In this document: positions 42,830-52,088 of the stretch, one piece after another
Layout of the letters: each line of letters starts with the position of its first letter
How positions within the stretch are numbered: the first letter of the stretch is position 1
NCBI RefSeq assembly: GCF_009735585.1
Contig: NZ_VJVW01000005.1
Location: 58,452-122,451 of the forward strand
DNA: 64,000 nucleotides
Reading direction: 5' to 3'
Origin: Christiangramia aestuarii
GTDB lineage: Bacteria > Bacteroidota > Bacteroidia > Flavobacteriales > Flavobacteriaceae
Position numbers and translations under genes: made by a program
The notes under the pieces: generated by a model
What the model saw: only the letters and a program-made list of their open reading frames with translations
What the model was told of the DNA's origin: nothing
Database searches by the model: none

Positions 42830-44685
42830 CAGGCGAATTTTTTATCAAGTTCATCTACGCTCAAGGTAGTGAACACGGTTTTATTAAAAGGACTAAGTGC
42901 CGGTTCTTTACAGGCAAATAATCTATTTACAATATGTTGTTGCTCGGCAGAGTTCAGCAGTGTTCCCGAACGTACCGCCATGGAATTGGCGAGTGACTTT
43001 GCCAGCAGGTCGGTTTGAGAAAATCCATTATCGGGCACATCCTTCTCAAAATCGGCGATAAGCTGCTCCAGCAGAATTTCCACTTCGCTTTCTGAAATTA
43101 GCGTAGGAATACCGGTGATCTCTACCTCGTCCTTTTTGATCTCAGAAAATATAAATCCGGTCTGCTCCAGTGATTCCTTGATCTCCTTCAGCATCTCCAC
43201 CTCATGGTGATTGAATTGAAGTCTTAGAGGAAATAATAATTGCTGACTAACTGCAGATGAGACAGTTATATTTTTAAGCAGTTCTTCATATAAGACCCGC
43301 GTATGGGCCCTGTGCTGGTCTATGACCAGGATTCCGCTCTTCAACGTAGAAACTATATATTTCTTCTGAACCTGGAAGGTAGACTTCTCGGTTTGCTCTT
43401 CTTTGGCACCGAAAAGATTCCCGGTCACCTCTTCACTTTCGAACTCAATCTGGCGAACGTCTACCTCTGTTTCGGTTTCTGCCTGCATGCCGGAATAAAG
43501 GCTTTCCCATTCCGGTTGCCGGTCACGCTTATAGCCAGTGCTTCCACCCGAATAATTGTTTTTAGGGCTGCTTTCATTCTGAAAAGGATTGAAGTTACGA
43601 TCTACTTCCACTTCAGGCACCCTCACTTCTTTATCCTTGTATTCATATGGCGTATCCAGTTCGGCATCTCTTTCAAAATCCAGCATGGGTGAAACATTGA
43701 ACTGCCCCAGGCTGTGCTTGATGGAGCTTTTCAGGATGGCATATAACGCATGTTCATCATCGAACTTGATCTCGGTCTTGGTGGGGTGAATGTTGATATC
43801 TATAGATTTAGGATCAACTTCCAGGTATAGGAAATAAGTGGGATAGCTTTTCTCCTTCAGCAGGCCTTCATAGGCCGCCACCACCGCATGATTAAGATAA
43901 GGGCTTTTGATGAATCTGTTGTTAACAAAGAAAAACTGTTCTCCCCTGCTCTTTTTAGCAAATTCAGGCTTGCCTACGAACCCGGAAACCTTTACGATCT
44001 CGGTATCCTCTTCCACAGGTACCAGTTTTTCGTTGGTCTTACCGCCAAGTATATTGGTGATTCGCTGCCTTGAACTGGCCACCGGCAGCTGAAATAGCTC
44101 GTTGCCGTTATGCGTAAGTGAAAAGCTGATATCGGGATGTGCCAGGGCTACCCTCTGAAATTCATCAATGATATGGCGTGTTTCCACGTTATCAGATTTC
44201 AGGAAATTACGCCTGGCGGGAATGTTATAAAAAAGGTTTTTTACCGAGATACAGGTCCCTTTAGGGGTCACGCAGGGATCCTGCGAAACTACCTGGGATC
44301 CTTCCACCTTCAGGCAGGTACCCACTTCATCTTCCTCGGTCCTGGTCTTCAGTTCCACATGGGCGATCGCCGCAATAGATGCCAGGGCTTCTCCCCTGAA
44401 TCCTTTGGTTCTAAGGGAAAACAGGTCATCTGCAAGCTTGATCTTGGAGGTGGCATGCCTTTCAAAGCTCATTCGAGCGTCGGTAAGGTTCATTCCCACA
44501 CCGTCGTCTATCACCTGAACAAGCGTTTTCCCGGCATCCTTGATAACCACCTGGATACGGCTTGCTTTTGCGTCTATTGAATTTTCGAGAAGTTCTTTTA
44601 TTACCGAGGCCGGACGTTGCACCACTTCACCCGCAGCGATCTGGTTGGCAACATGATCGGGCAACAATTGTATTACGTTACTCAT
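42829..44685 (-). CDS. mutL: DNA mismatch repair protein MutL
   Basis: This 618-aa GHKL ATPase links mismatch recognition by MutS to downstream repair. Motifs are in place: GEVVQRPASVIKELLENSIDA (motif I, catalytic Glu), DDGVGM (motif II), TKGFRGEALASIAAIAHV (motif III), and GTCISVKNLFYNIPARRNFL. The linker (about 340-430) is charged and low in complexity. The C-terminal domain does not show the DQHAxxERxxYE endonuclease motif of MutL from bacteria lacking MutH; it reads DQHRAHTRVLYEELL, a related segment, so endonuclease activity is uncertain. Confidence 0.95.
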   Translation of the reverse strand: MSNVIQLLPDHVANQIAAGEVVQRPASVIKELLENSIDAKASRIQVVIKDAGKTLVQVIDDGVGMNLTDARMSFERHATSKIKLADDLFSLRTKGFRGEALASIAAIAHVELKTRTEEDEVGTCLKVEGSQVVSQDPCVTPKGTCISVKNLFYNIPARRNFLKSDNVETRHIIDEFQRVALAHPDISFSLTHNGNELFQLPVASSRQRITNILGGKTNEKLVPVEEDTEIVKVSGFVGKPEFAKKSRGEQFFFVNNRFIKSPYLNHAVVAAYEGLLKEKSYPTYFLYLEVDPKSIDINIHPTKTEIKFDDEHALYAILKSSIKHSLGQFNVSPMLDFERDAELDTPYEYKDKEVRVPEVEVDRNFNPFQNESSPKNNYSGGSTGYKRDRQPEWESLYSGMQAETETEVDVRQIEFESEEVTGNLFGAKEEQTEKSTFQVQKKYIVSTLKSGILVIDQHRAHTRVLYEELLKNITVSSAVSQQLLFPLRLQFNHHEVEMLKEIKESLEQTGFIFSEIKKDEVEITGIPTLISESEVEILLEQLIADFEKDVPDNGFSQTDLLAKSLANSMAVRSGTLLNSAEQQHIVNRLFACKEPALSPFNKTVFTTLSVDELDKKFA

Positions 44686-45015
44686 TTAACGGGGATTCGA
44701 GAAAATGGACAAATCAAAGTCTAATATCCACAGACAAATGAAAAGTAAAATTATGATGATATAAACAACCCTGCGATTAATGCTTCGGTTTCCACGATTA
44801 CGGCTTTCTTTACGTGCATCTGCCCAGTGGGAACCAAAATCTATAGCATTGGTGGCTTCTTTATATTTATTGAATTTATTATCAAAATCATAGATATTAC
44901 CGGTATCCTTGCCCTTGTAATAACGCGGGGTATAGTTATACCGGGTATTCTTCCTGATTTTGTTAAAATTGATTTTCAAAACTGTAGAATGTTTGCTGAT
45001 CCCAAATTTACTCAA
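44686..45015 (-). CDS. Small C-tail-anchored membrane protein
   Basis: This protein of 97-109 aa has a basic, Tyr/Arg/Lys-rich N-terminal half (RKNTRYNYTPRYYKGKDTG) and one C-terminal helix (VVYIIIILLFICLWILDF). The start is uncertain: TTG at 45015, or TTG at 44979, which would begin MKINFNKIRKN and looks closer to relatives. Such proteins are widespread between mutL and ribH in Flavobacteriia and are often mislabelled riboflavin synthase subunit beta because of that position. I see nothing enzymatic in it. It abuts mutL with no gap. Confidence 0.72.
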   Translation of the reverse strand: MSKFGISKHSTVLKINFNKIRKNTRYNYTPRYYKGKDTGNIYDFDNKFNKYKEATNAIDFGSHWADARKESRNRGNRSINRRVVYIIIILLFICLWILDFDLSIFSNPR

Positions 45016-45098
45016 AATGCTTCAAAAATCCGAAGCCTGAGGTTATTAATAATGGCAGCAATAACAATGCCGTTCTAAAGACCAATTACCGGGCAGTA

Positions 45099-45605
45099 CT
45101 AACCCTTATAGAATTTAGCATCCTTCCTTAACTGCGCCATTTTAATGGCTGCGATGGCCGCTTCGGTTCCTTTGTTACCGTGCTTTCCACCACTACGGGC
45201 GCGGGATTGCTCAATATTATTATCTGTAAGCACACAAAAGATCACCGGGATATCGGTTTGTATGTTCAGGTCCTTGATACCCTGGGTCACCCCCTCACAA
45301 ACGAAGTCGAAATGCTTGGTCTCCCCCTGGATCACACTACCCACGGCGATAATGGCATCGAGCATTTCAAAACTTTCGCCCAGCTTCTTGCAGCCGTAAA
45401 TAAGTTCAAAGCTGCCGGGAACGTTCCAGCGAACGATGTTTTCTTTTTTCACCCCATTCTCTATCCAGGCATCGAATGCACCCTGGAAAAGTCCTTCTGT
45501 AATTTCGTCGTTCCACTCAGAAACAACGATCCCAAACCGAAAGTCTTTCGCGTTTGGGATCGTGTCTTTATCGTATTGTGAAAGGTTCTTACCTTCTGTA
45601 GCCAT
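45099..45605 (-). CDS. ribH: 6,7-dimethyl-8-ribityllumazine synthase
   Basis: This 168-aa enzyme condenses the ribityl-aminopyrimidine with 3,4-dihydroxybutanone 4-phosphate, the penultimate step of riboflavin synthesis. It shows FGIVVSEWNDEITEGLFQGA (substrate-binding region), NIVRWNVPGSFELIYGCKKL, AVIQGETKHFDF-type GSVIQGETKHFD, and PVIFCVLTDNNIEQSRARSGG. The length is normal. It forms icosahedral or pentameric assemblies in relatives. The TPR gene lies 3 nt upstream, so the two are cotranscribed. Confidence 0.95.
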   Translation of the reverse strand: MATEGKNLSQYDKDTIPNAKDFRFGIVVSEWNDEITEGLFQGAFDAWIENGVKKENIVRWNVPGSFELIYGCKKLGESFEMLDAIIAVGSVIQGETKHFDFVCEGVTQGIKDLNIQTDIPVIFCVLTDNNIEQSRARSGGKHGNKGTEAAIAAIKMAQLRKDAKFYKG

Positions 45606-45608
45606 ATA

Positions 45609-46382
45609 TTAGTTTTTCATAGCGCGAGCCTGACCAAGGTAGATTGGCACCTTCTCAGCCTCTGGTGCTTCAGAATACTCATCTTCTATTTCCAAAAGGT
45701 ATTCTTCAGCCGCATCTGCTTCACCTATCTGAATAGCGGTGATCGCAGCTTTTAATAAAAATCTTGGAGTAGTGAATGAATTAGACCTCATTTCAGCAGC
45801 CTTTTCATAATAACCCAAAGCCTCTTCAGGTTGCTCCAATTGCATGAATGCATCTCCAATTCCTCCGGTAGCCAGGGCAGAGAATATCTCATCATCACTG
45901 CTAAAAGCTTCCAGTTGCTCTATGGCTTCCTGGTATTTCCCGGTTCTTAGATAAGCGAATCCGGCATTGTAATGTGCCAGGTTGGCCGCATCTGTCCCAC
46001 CGTAGTTATCTATGATATCAAGGAAACCGTATTTCCCTTCCCCACCATTCAGAGCAAGATTGTAAAGAGAATCGCTTTGGGCTCCATTTGCTCTTAAAGC
46101 TGAAGCCATATAGCCCTGAGCCTGGGCCATTTCGTTGGCGGCCTCGTTCTGCTTTGGCTCAAGAATAAAACGGTTATAACCCAAATATCCCAGAACAGCA
46201 ACTATGGCTACACCTACAATGATGTAGATATACTTCTGGTTATCGGCTACCCATGTTTCGGTTCTACTAGCACCTTCATCTAAAGTATTAAAAACCTCTG
46301 CAGTGGTAGATTCCTGTTCTGCTACTTGTTCTTTTTCCTCCTTGTTGGAAGGCTTGTATCCTCTTTTCTTATACGTTGCCAT
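45609..46382 (-). CDS. TPR-repeat membrane protein
   Basis: This 257-aa protein has a charged cytoplasmic N-terminus of about 45 residues, one helix (YIYIIVGVAIVAVLGYLGYNRF, about 50-71) and a periplasmic TPR domain with repeats such as AHYNAGFAYLRTGKYQEAIEQLEAF and GIGDAFMQLEQPEEALGYYEKAAEM. This layout is that of the YfgM-like ancillary proteins, in which TPRs bind envelope proteins after secretion. It is the first gene of the minus-strand run and is divergent from recF, with a 147-bp spacer between them. Confidence 0.85.
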   Translation of the reverse strand: MATYKKRGYKPSNKEEKEQVAEQESTTAEVFNTLDEGASRTETWVADNQKYIYIIVGVAIVAVLGYLGYNRFILEPKQNEAANEMAQAQGYMASALRANGAQSDSLYNLALNGGEGKYGFLDIIDNYGGTDAANLAHYNAGFAYLRTGKYQEAIEQLEAFSSDDEIFSALATGGIGDAFMQLEQPEEALGYYEKAAEMRSNSFTTPRFLLKAAITAIQIGEADAAEEYLLEIEDEYSEAPEAEKVPIYLGQARAMKN

Positions 46383-46529
46383 AAAAATTTGTTAATGCGT
46401 GGCAAAAATAGAATTTTTTGTGAAAATTAAAAGATAAATTATTTGTATTTTTTATATAATTTCGGGTCCTTTTGAAGCCGAAAATAGCTTTAAACAATTA
46501 CTGAATTTCCAGCTGAAACACAGCGATTT

Positions 46530-47609
46530 ATGCATTTAAAAAATCTTAGCCTGCTTAACTACAAAAACCTTAAGACGGCTGAATTTGATTTCGACGAAAA
46601 GATCAACTGCCTGGTTGGAAATAACGGAGTTGGAAAAACGAACGTGCTGGACAGCATCTATCTTCTCTCCTTTGGTAAAAGCTATTTTAACCCTATCACA
46701 TCCCAGAACATCAACCACGACTCCGACTTTTTTGTAGTTGAGGGTGAGTTTGTTAAAAACGAGAAATCTGAAAAGATCCTGGCCAGTGCTAAAAAAGGTC
46801 AGAAAAAGATCATTAAGAGAAATAATAAAATCTATGAAAAGGTAAGCGATCACATAGGTTTTATACCTACGGTGATCATTTCGCCTGCAGACCGCGACCT
46901 GATCATAGAAGGTTCTGAAACCAGAAGGAAATTCATGGACGGGGTGATCTCGCAAAGCGACCAGGTTTACCTGAACAAATTATTGCAATACACCAAGCTG
47001 GTTTCCCAGCGAAACTCGCTTCTAAAATATTTTGCCGCCAACAATACCTTTGAGAGAGATACGCTCGAAGTCTATAACTTACAGATGAGCAACCTGGGAC
47101 AGGACCTTTTCGAGAAAAGAAAAGAATTCTTAAAAGAATTCATACCCATCTTCAATAAAAGGTATGCCGATATCACCAATAATAAGGAAGAGGTTCATAT
47201 TAATTACAAGAGTCAGCTTTTTGATTCTTCCCTTTCCAGCTTGCTAGAAGAGAACCTGCAAAAGGATATGAACCTGCAATATACTTCGGTGGGCACCCAC
47301 AAGGACGACCTTAGCTTTGAGATCGCGGGGCATCCCATTAAAAAATTCGGATCGCAGGGACAGCAGAAATCATTTCTGATCGCCCTAAAGCTGGCACAAT
47401 TCGATTTTATCAAGCAGATAAGCGAGGTGAACCCTATCCTGTTGCTGGATGACATCTTTGATAAACTGGATGAGAACCGTGTGGCCCATATAGTTGCACT
47501 GGTAGCGACAGACCAGTTAGGGCAGATCTTCCTGAGCGACACCCATGCAGACCGTACCGAAAAGGTGGTAAAAAGCAGCAATCAATCCTATAAAATCTTT
47601 AAGCTTTGA
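46530..47609 (+). CDS. recF: DNA replication and repair protein RecF
   Basis: This 359-aa ABC-type ATPase helps load RecA onto gapped DNA with RecO and RecR. Walker [10 protein letters not shown] is at residues 30-38, the signature segment is [18 protein letters not shown] and Walker B is [15 protein letters not shown]. The length is normal. The lipoprotein gene starts within its stop codon (TTGA overlap), which continues into a DUF721 gene; recF next to DUF721/DciA also occurs near dnaA-dnaN in other phyla, though dnaA and dnaN are not here. Confidence 0.95.
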   Translation: MHLKNLSLLNYKNLKTAEFDFDEKINCLVGNNGVGKTNVLDSIYLLSFGKSYFNPITSQNINHDSDFFVVEGEFVKNEKSEKILASAKKGQKKIIKRNNKIYEKVSDHIGFIPTVIISPADRDLIIEGSETRRKFMDGVISQSDQVYLNKLLQYTKLVSQRNSLLKYFAANNTFERDTLEVYNLQMSNLGQDLFEKRKEFLKEFIPIFNKRYADITNNKEEVHINYKSQLFDSSLSSLLEENLQKDMNLQYTSVGTHKDDLSFEIAGHPIKKFGSQGQQKSFLIALKLAQFDFIKQISEVNPILLLDDIFDKLDENRVAHIVALVATDQLGQIFLSDTHADRTEKVVKSSNQSYKIFKL

Positions 47610-48046
47610 AAAAACTCTTATTCATATTATCTATAATCAGCCTAATTTCCTGTTCAGACAGCGACCCAAAGGAACAATTACAGCACCTAAATGGTTACTG
47701 GCAGATAGAAAAAGTGGAAGTTGAAAAAGATTCGGTGATAGAATATGGTATAAGTCCATATATTGATTATATAGAAGTAAGCGATTCTGCAGGATTCAGA
47801 AGAAAGCTGAAACCAAAGATTGACGGCGGTTTTATAAAAGCACCAAATGAACCGGAAAGGATTTCCGCAAAAATCGAAGACAACAGGTTAATGCTATATT
47901 ACTCCACTCCTTTTGACCAGTGGAAAGAAGAGGTACTTGAAGCGAATGAAGAGGAGCTGGTCATTCTTAACCGTGACGATAAAAAATACTACTACCAACG
48001 ATATGAACCTTTATTAAGCCAAGACGATGAAGAGACGCAAGAATGA
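47606..48046 (+). CDS. Lipoprotein of unknown function
   Basis: This 146-aa protein starts at TTG 47606, overlapping the recF stop, which gives a lipoprotein signal peptide (ISLISC, Cys16). The rest is a small beta-rich domain with lipocalin-like wording ([57 protein letters not shown]), reminiscent of the short lipocalin-like lipoproteins common in Flavobacteriia. It overlaps the DUF721 gene by 20 nt. Its role is not known, and its place in a replication/repair operon may be incidental. Confidence 0.75.
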   Translation: MKKLLFILSIISLISCSDSDPKEQLQHLNGYWQIEKVEVEKDSVIEYGISPYIDYIEVSDSAGFRRKLKPKIDGGFIKAPNEPERISAKIEDNRLMLYYSTPFDQWKEEVLEANEEELVILNRDDKKYYYQRYEPLLSQDDEETQE

Positions 48047-48326
48047 GGAAATGAAACTGGGCGATCTGCTCAAGAGTTTCGTAGATGAAAATAAACTGGA
48101 TAAAAAAGGATTAAACCAGGTAAAAGTAAGGGATGTCTGGAACAGCCAGATGGGCCCGGCCATAGAAAAGTACACTACCAACCTCAAATTAAAGAACGAC
48201 GTGCTGTACGTGCAGTTAAGTTCTTCGGTACTTCGGGAGGAATTAAGCTACGGCAAGGAAAAGATCATCAGGAACCTCAACGAAGAAATGGGGCAGGAAC
48301 TTATCACCAAACTAGTATTGAGATAA
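48027..48326 (+). CDS. DUF721 (DciA-like) protein
   Basis: This 99-aa protein carries the DUF721 domain: LKSFVDENKLDKKGLNQVKVRDVWNSQMGPAIEKYT followed by LKNDVLYVQLSSSVLREELSYGKEKIIRNLNEEMG, a KH-like fold. DciA proteins of this family load the replicative helicase DnaB in bacteria lacking DnaC or DnaI, which includes Bacteroidota. Its linkage to recF supports a replication role. It overlaps the lipoprotein gene by 20 nt, and the small membrane gene follows after 27 bp. Confidence 0.8.
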   Translation: MKRRKNEEMKLGDLLKSFVDENKLDKKGLNQVKVRDVWNSQMGPAIEKYTTNLKLKNDVLYVQLSSSVLREELSYGKEKIIRNLNEEMGQELITKLVLR

Positions 48327-48353
48327 GTATAATTATATAAATTTCAGCTTTTT

Positions 48354-48578
48354 ATGAAGCATAATGTAAAGGTATTCCTCATCTATTTCATCTCATTCAT
48401 TACGATATTTTCACTTAGCAGGTATCTTATTGGGTTGCTCCTGCCAGGATTGCAACATTTATACCTGATGATCGCCGCGGCGGTGATCACCCTGGTGCTT
48501 TCTCCCCGGCTGGACAAGGACCAGAATGGGCGGTATATCCTGAAATCGGTATTTAAAAAGGAGCCGCTGATAAAATAG
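48354..48578 (+). CDS. Small two-helix membrane protein
   Basis: This 74-aa protein has two helices (about residues 5-26 and 33-50), with a basic C-terminal tail (SPRLDKDQNGRYILKSVFKKEP). I do not recognise a family. It closes the recF-lipoprotein-DUF721 run and is followed by a spacer of 279 bp with repeats. Confidence 0.6.
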   Translation: MKHNVKVFLIYFISFITIFSLSRYLIGLLLPGLQHLYLMIAAAVITLVLSPRLDKDQNGRYILKSVFKKEPLIK

Positions 48579-48656
48579 ATTATTAGAAAATCGGATAATT
48601 AGCCCCGAGAACTCCCAAAACTAAGGGACAGGTTAACGACTCTAAGTAAGAGTTCC

Positions 48657-48682
48657 GACATGCTGAATTCATTTCAGAATCT
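48657..48682. repeat. Degenerate copy of the Flavobacterial GTCATGCTGAA repeat
   Basis: The segment, starting GACATGCTGAATTC, aligns with the copy at 48755-48780 with a few mismatches. The outer TGCTGAA...TTCAGAA arms are nearly inverted repeats, so it can form a small hairpin. It lies in the gene-free spacer between 48579 and 48857. Confidence 0.55.
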
Positions 48683-48754
48683 TAGGTAGCCTTATCTAAA
48701 AAAAACCTTTAGGCTTCCGAATCCTATAGACAACTGCCGGCATCAGAATGACTA

Positions 48755-48780
48755 GTCATGCTGAACTCGTTTCAGCATCT
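48755..48780. repeat. GTCATGCTGAAC...TTTCAGCATCT palindromic repeat
   Basis: GATGCTGAAACG pairs with ATGCTGAACTCG-type arms: ATGCTGAA (48759-48766) is an exact inverted match to TTCAGCAT (48771-48778). This hairpin-forming sequence is one that I recall as a dispersed intergenic repeat in Bacteroidota genomes. Here it lies next to the ndk terminator. Confidence 0.65.
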
Positions 48781-48803
48781 CCGGTTCACCAAAATTCAGA
48801 CAT

Positions 48804-48831
48804 AAAAAAAACCGGGTTAAAAAACCCGGTT
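48804..48831 (-). terminator. Terminator of ndk
   Basis: On the minus strand: stem AACCGGGTT/AACCCGGTT (48810-48818 with 48823-48831), 4-nt loop and a T-run (A7 on the plus strand at 48804-48810). It lies 26 nt after the ndk stop. Confidence 0.85.
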
Positions 48832-48857
48832 CTCTTGATATTATTGAAATGGTTCTC

Positions 48858-49277
48858 TTAGAACATCTCTCTACCTGCAAAATGGAAAGCACCTTCAATC
48901 TGTGCGTTCTCATCGCTATCACTTCCGTGAACGGCATTTTCTCCAATACTCTTCGCGTATTTTTTTCTGATAGTTCCTTCAGCAGCCTCTTCCGGGTTTG
49001 TAGCTCCAATAAGAGTCCTGAAATCTTCTACAGCATTGTCTTTTTCAAGGATCGCTGCAACGATAGGACCACGAGTCATGAATTCTACTAATTCTCCGAA
49101 AAATGGACGCTCTTTATGGATTGCATAAAAAGTCTCAGCATCTCTCTGAGTCATTTGAGTAAGCTTCATCGCTACGATTCTAAATCCTGAAGCGGTGATC
49201 TGGTCTAGTATTCCACCAATATGCCCGTTCTCTACTGCATCTGGCTTAATCATGGTGAATGTTCTATTTCCTGCCAT
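48858..49277 (-). CDS. ndk: Nucleoside diphosphate kinase
   Basis: This 139-aa enzyme transfers the gamma phosphate of ATP to nucleoside diphosphates. [10 protein letters not shown] with Lys11 opens the protein, and the active-site His is His117 in [12 protein letters not shown], the NDPK signature. The length is normal. It is a single gene with its own terminator. Confidence 0.97.
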   Translation of the reverse strand: MAGNRTFTMIKPDAVENGHIGGILDQITASGFRIVAMKLTQMTQRDAETFYAIHKERPFFGELVEFMTRGPIVAAILEKDNAVEDFRTLIGATNPEEAAEGTIRKKYAKSIGENAVHGSDSDENAQIEGAFHFAGREMF

Positions 49278-49352
49278 TGTATGGTTTTTAAATTTGGTGC
49301 AAAAATAAATAATTCCTTTCCATATACAAGCCCTTTAAGCTTTTATGTTCGC

Positions 49353-50369
49353 CTACTGGAATTCAAGCACATAATCCTGCAGGAGTTTGTTGCGATTACC
49401 CCGCATTTCCATGCGAAGCCTGTTCTTATCAAAATCGAACTTCAAAAGGCCAAAACTCTTATCGTTCACCACCTCTCCTACTCTGTATTTATTGGGCTCT
49501 CCGCTGAATTCCTCGTAGGTATGGGTGAGTCCGCTGGAAGTGAAATCTACCAGGGGATAGTCTAATCCCTCTACCTCTGTTGCTGAAAATTCTGAAATAT
49601 GACGATCCCCGCTCAACAGGATCACATTCCTGGCCTCTGAAGAAACGATCAATTCCTTTAATCTCTCTACTTCTGAAGGGAAATTCCCCCATTTTTCAAA
49701 TCCGTGTTCCGCCGAAAGCACCTGGATACTGGAGAGGATGACGTTAAAATCGGCTTCGGAATCCCGGAGTCCGTTTTCCAGCCACTCCCACTGCTGCTCT
49801 CCCAAAATCGCACCTTCAGAAGCTTCGTATCGCCTGTTAGGATCTTCGCTTTTCGCCAGCGGGTCGCGGAAATAACGGGTGTCTAGCATAAATACCTTTA
49901 CTTTCCCTTTTTCAGTTTCAAAAACCTCAGCGTGATAAACCCCTTCCCTGCTTCGACGCGGACTGTTCTGCGGCACCTCCATAAAATCCAGGAACAACTG
50001 CTGGCTCTTTTCTTTAAAATGCCATTCCTTTCCGCCGTCATTGAGCCCGTAATCATGATCATCCCAGATTCCGTAAACCGGCACCCTGTTCAGTAGTTTC
50101 TGGTAGCCTTTATTATTCCTCTGAAGCTCGTAAGCCGCCTTCATCACCTTGGCATCATCGGTATCTGAATAAATATTATCCCCACCCCACAGAAAAACAT
50201 CCGGGTCGTTTTTCAGAATATCATCCCACAGGGCCTGGGGTGAATCTTCCCGGTTACAGCTTCCAAAAGCGATGACAAGATCTCCTTGCTTTTCGCTATT
50301 TAAGGTAGAGGAACTTCCGCAGGAAAGTACCATGAAAAATACAGGTAAAAGCTTAAATAAATTCTTCAT
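49353..50369 (-). CDS. PhoD-like metallophosphatase lipoprotein
   Basis: This 338-aa protein has a lipoprotein signal (FFMVLSC, Cys17) and an alkaline phosphatase D-type metallophosphoesterase domain: FGSCNRED, DVFLWGGDNIYSD, YGIWDDHDYGLNDGG, FMLDTRYFR and NVILLSGDRHISEF, which hold the Fe/Ca ligands. PhoD hydrolyses phosphodiesters and monoesters outside the cytoplasm. There is no Tat RR motif; the protein is exported as a lipoprotein instead. It is monocistronic, 75 bp upstream of ndk on the same strand. Confidence 0.9.
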   Translation of the reverse strand: MKNLFKLLPVFFMVLSCGSSSTLNSEKQGDLVIAFGSCNREDSPQALWDDILKNDPDVFLWGGDNIYSDTDDAKVMKAAYELQRNNKGYQKLLNRVPVYGIWDDHDYGLNDGGKEWHFKEKSQQLFLDFMEVPQNSPRRSREGVYHAEVFETEKGKVKVFMLDTRYFRDPLAKSEDPNRRYEASEGAILGEQQWEWLENGLRDSEADFNVILSSIQVLSAEHGFEKWGNFPSEVERLKELIVSSEARNVILLSGDRHISEFSATEVEGLDYPLVDFTSSGLTHTYEEFSGEPNKYRVGEVVNDKSFGLLKFDFDKNRLRMEMRGNRNKLLQDYVLEFQ

Positions 50370-50429
50370 AGGTCGGTTTTAGGAGCACAAATTTAAAGCT
50401 TCCAATATTTCTTAAGTAGTATTAAATTG

Positions 50430-50437
50430 TATATTTA
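50430..50437 (+). promoter_or_regulatory. Candidate -7 box of the NrnA-like gene
   Basis: TATATTTA, one base from TAnnTTTG, 9 nt before the ATG at 50447. At the -33 distance there is TTT but no TTG. Confidence 0.4.
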
Positions 50438-50446
50438 GCCTCGAAT

Positions 50447-51463
50447 ATGATAGACAACAGAATACTCGAAATAACGGCTGAACTGGCCAAAGCAGAAAAT
50501 ATAGTTATTGTCCCCCACAAAGGCCCCGATGGTGATGCGATGGGCTCTACCCTGGGTTTATGGCATTTCCTGAAAGACAAGGGACACAAAGCGACGGTGA
50601 TCGCTCCTAACGATTATCCGCATTTTTTAAAGTGGTTACCCGGTAATGACGAGGTGATCATTTATGAAAATGAGACCGAAAGATCTAACGGCCTAATTGC
50701 GGAAGCCGAGATCGTTTTTACCCTGGATTTCAATGATCTTTCCAGGTGCGGCCTAATGCAGGAAGCGCTGCTGGAATCTGATGCAGTTTTCGTGATGATA
50801 GACCATCACCAGGAACCTTCAGATTATGCACATTATACTTATAGTGATTCGAAAATGAGCTCCACCTGCGAGATGGTCTATAAGTTCATCGACAAACTAA
50901 GGGCGAGCAAAAAGATCACCCCGGAGATCGCGACCTGTCTTTATACAGGTATTATGACCGATACCGGATCCTTTCGCTTTAGCTCGACCTCCAGCGACAC
51001 GCACAGGGTGATCGCAGACCTTATTGATAAGGGTGCAGATAACGCCCAGATACACAATAATATCTACGACACCAATTCAGAAAACAAGCTGCAGTTATTG
51101 GGTACGGCCCTTCAGAACCTCAAAGTGAACAAGGATCTAAGAACTGCTTATATAAGCCTTTCCCAGGAAGAACTGGACAGGCATAATTTCAAAAAAGGAG
51201 ATACCGAAGGATTTGTGAATTACGGTCTTTCCCTGGATGGAATAATTTTCGCGGTCATTTTTATAGAAAAAGCGAACGAGAGCATCATTAAAATGTCTTT
51301 CCGCTCTAAAGGTGATTTCAATGTGAATAAATTTGCCCGGGCCCATTTTGAAGGTGGCGGCCACATAAATGCTGCCGGCGGAAAAAGCGACCTGTCCCTT
51401 AACGACACCATCGTTAAATTCAACAAGATATTACCGGAATACAAAGAAGAACTTTCAATATGA
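50447..51463 (+). CDS. DHH-family phosphoesterase, NrnA-like
   Basis: This 338-aa protein belongs to the DHH/DHHA1 group that degrades nano-RNA (2-5 nt) and dephosphorylates pAp. Metal-binding motifs are HKGPDGDAMGS with H24, D28 and D30, TLDFND around residue 94, and DHH at 119-121, followed by TGIMTDTGSFRFSS. The C-terminal DHHA1 domain ends in ARAHFEGGGHINAAGG, the RNA-binding GGGH motif. It overlaps the GldI-like gene by 4 nt (ATGA). Confidence 0.92.
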   Translation: MIDNRILEITAELAKAENIVIVPHKGPDGDAMGSTLGLWHFLKDKGHKATVIAPNDYPHFLKWLPGNDEVIIYENETERSNGLIAEAEIVFTLDFNDLSRCGLMQEALLESDAVFVMIDHHQEPSDYAHYTYSDSKMSSTCEMVYKFIDKLRASKKITPEIATCLYTGIMTDTGSFRFSSTSSDTHRVIADLIDKGADNAQIHNNIYDTNSENKLQLLGTALQNLKVNKDLRTAYISLSQEELDRHNFKKGDTEGFVNYGLSLDGIIFAVIFIEKANESIIKMSFRSKGDFNVNKFARAHFEGGGHINAAGGKSDLSLNDTIVKFNKILPEYKEELSI

Positions 51464-52011
51464 GACTATCAATTGTAATCATTATTCTGCTCTCTGTGGC
51501 TTCCTGTAAATCGCCGGAAGCAAGGTATCCCGTATCCCAGAACAGCGGTTCTTATATAGACGAGTCGGTAGAAAGGAATAAGGAAATGATCGCCAAGGAA
51601 GAGGATTATATCAAGCAGGTGATGGGCGAGGATACCGATACTGAATTTCTTACCTCAGCCGATGGATTCTGGTATTATTACAATAATAAGTCTACAGACA
51701 GCACCAATACAGAAACCCCTGAATTCGGGGATATCGTCATCTTTGATTACAGCATCTCTACCATCGAAGGAGAGCCGATCTATGCGGAAGGTGAAAAGGC
51801 CACCAGGGAATATGCCATGGATAAGGAAAAGCTTTTTACCGGTTTGCGCCAGGGCCTTAAGCTTATGAAAGAAGGAGAAACGGTTACCTTCCTTTTTCCG
51901 TCCCATAAGGCTTTTGGCTATTACGGAGACCAGGACAGGATTGGCAGCAATGTACCTATCACGGCAAAAGTGACCCTAAGGGAAATAAAAGAATCAGATA
52001 CTAAAAATTAA
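51460..52011 (+). CDS. gldI: Gliding-motility-type peptidyl-prolyl isomerase GldI
   Basis: This 183-aa lipoprotein (LSVASC, Cys16) has an FKBP-type isomerase domain: PEFGDIVIFDYSISTIEGEPIYAEGE, FTGLRQGLKLMKEGETVTFLFPSHKAFGYYGDQDRIGSNVPITAKVTL. The layout matches Flavobacterium GldI, a periplasmic PPIase-like lipoprotein needed for gliding and type IX secretion in F. johnsoniae. It is one of two adjacent lipoprotein isomerase genes. It overlaps the NrnA-like gene. Whether this organism glides cannot be told from one gene. Confidence 0.85.
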   Translation: MRLSIVIIILLSVASCKSPEARYPVSQNSGSYIDESVERNKEMIAKEEDYIKQVMGEDTDTEFLTSADGFWYYYNNKSTDSTNTETPEFGDIVIFDYSISTIEGEPIYAEGEKATREYAMDKEKLFTGLRQGLKLMKEGETVTFLFPSHKAFGYYGDQDRIGSNVPITAKVTLREIKESDTKN

Positions 52012-52088
52012 AATAGTAGGCCGCGCTGCTTATAAATTCAGCTATGGCCTTGATTATACCTGACCAAAAGAAAAATAAATTTAGACAA

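Noticed and set aside
44686..45015. Riboflavin synthase beta subunit label for the small gene next to ribH
   Set aside because: The product is a short basic protein with one C-terminal helix and no lumazine synthase features; the name arises from gene position only.
48752..49009. 85-aa minus-strand frame ending MLKRVQHD
   Set aside because: It overlaps ndk in another frame and reads through the palindromic repeat and terminator.
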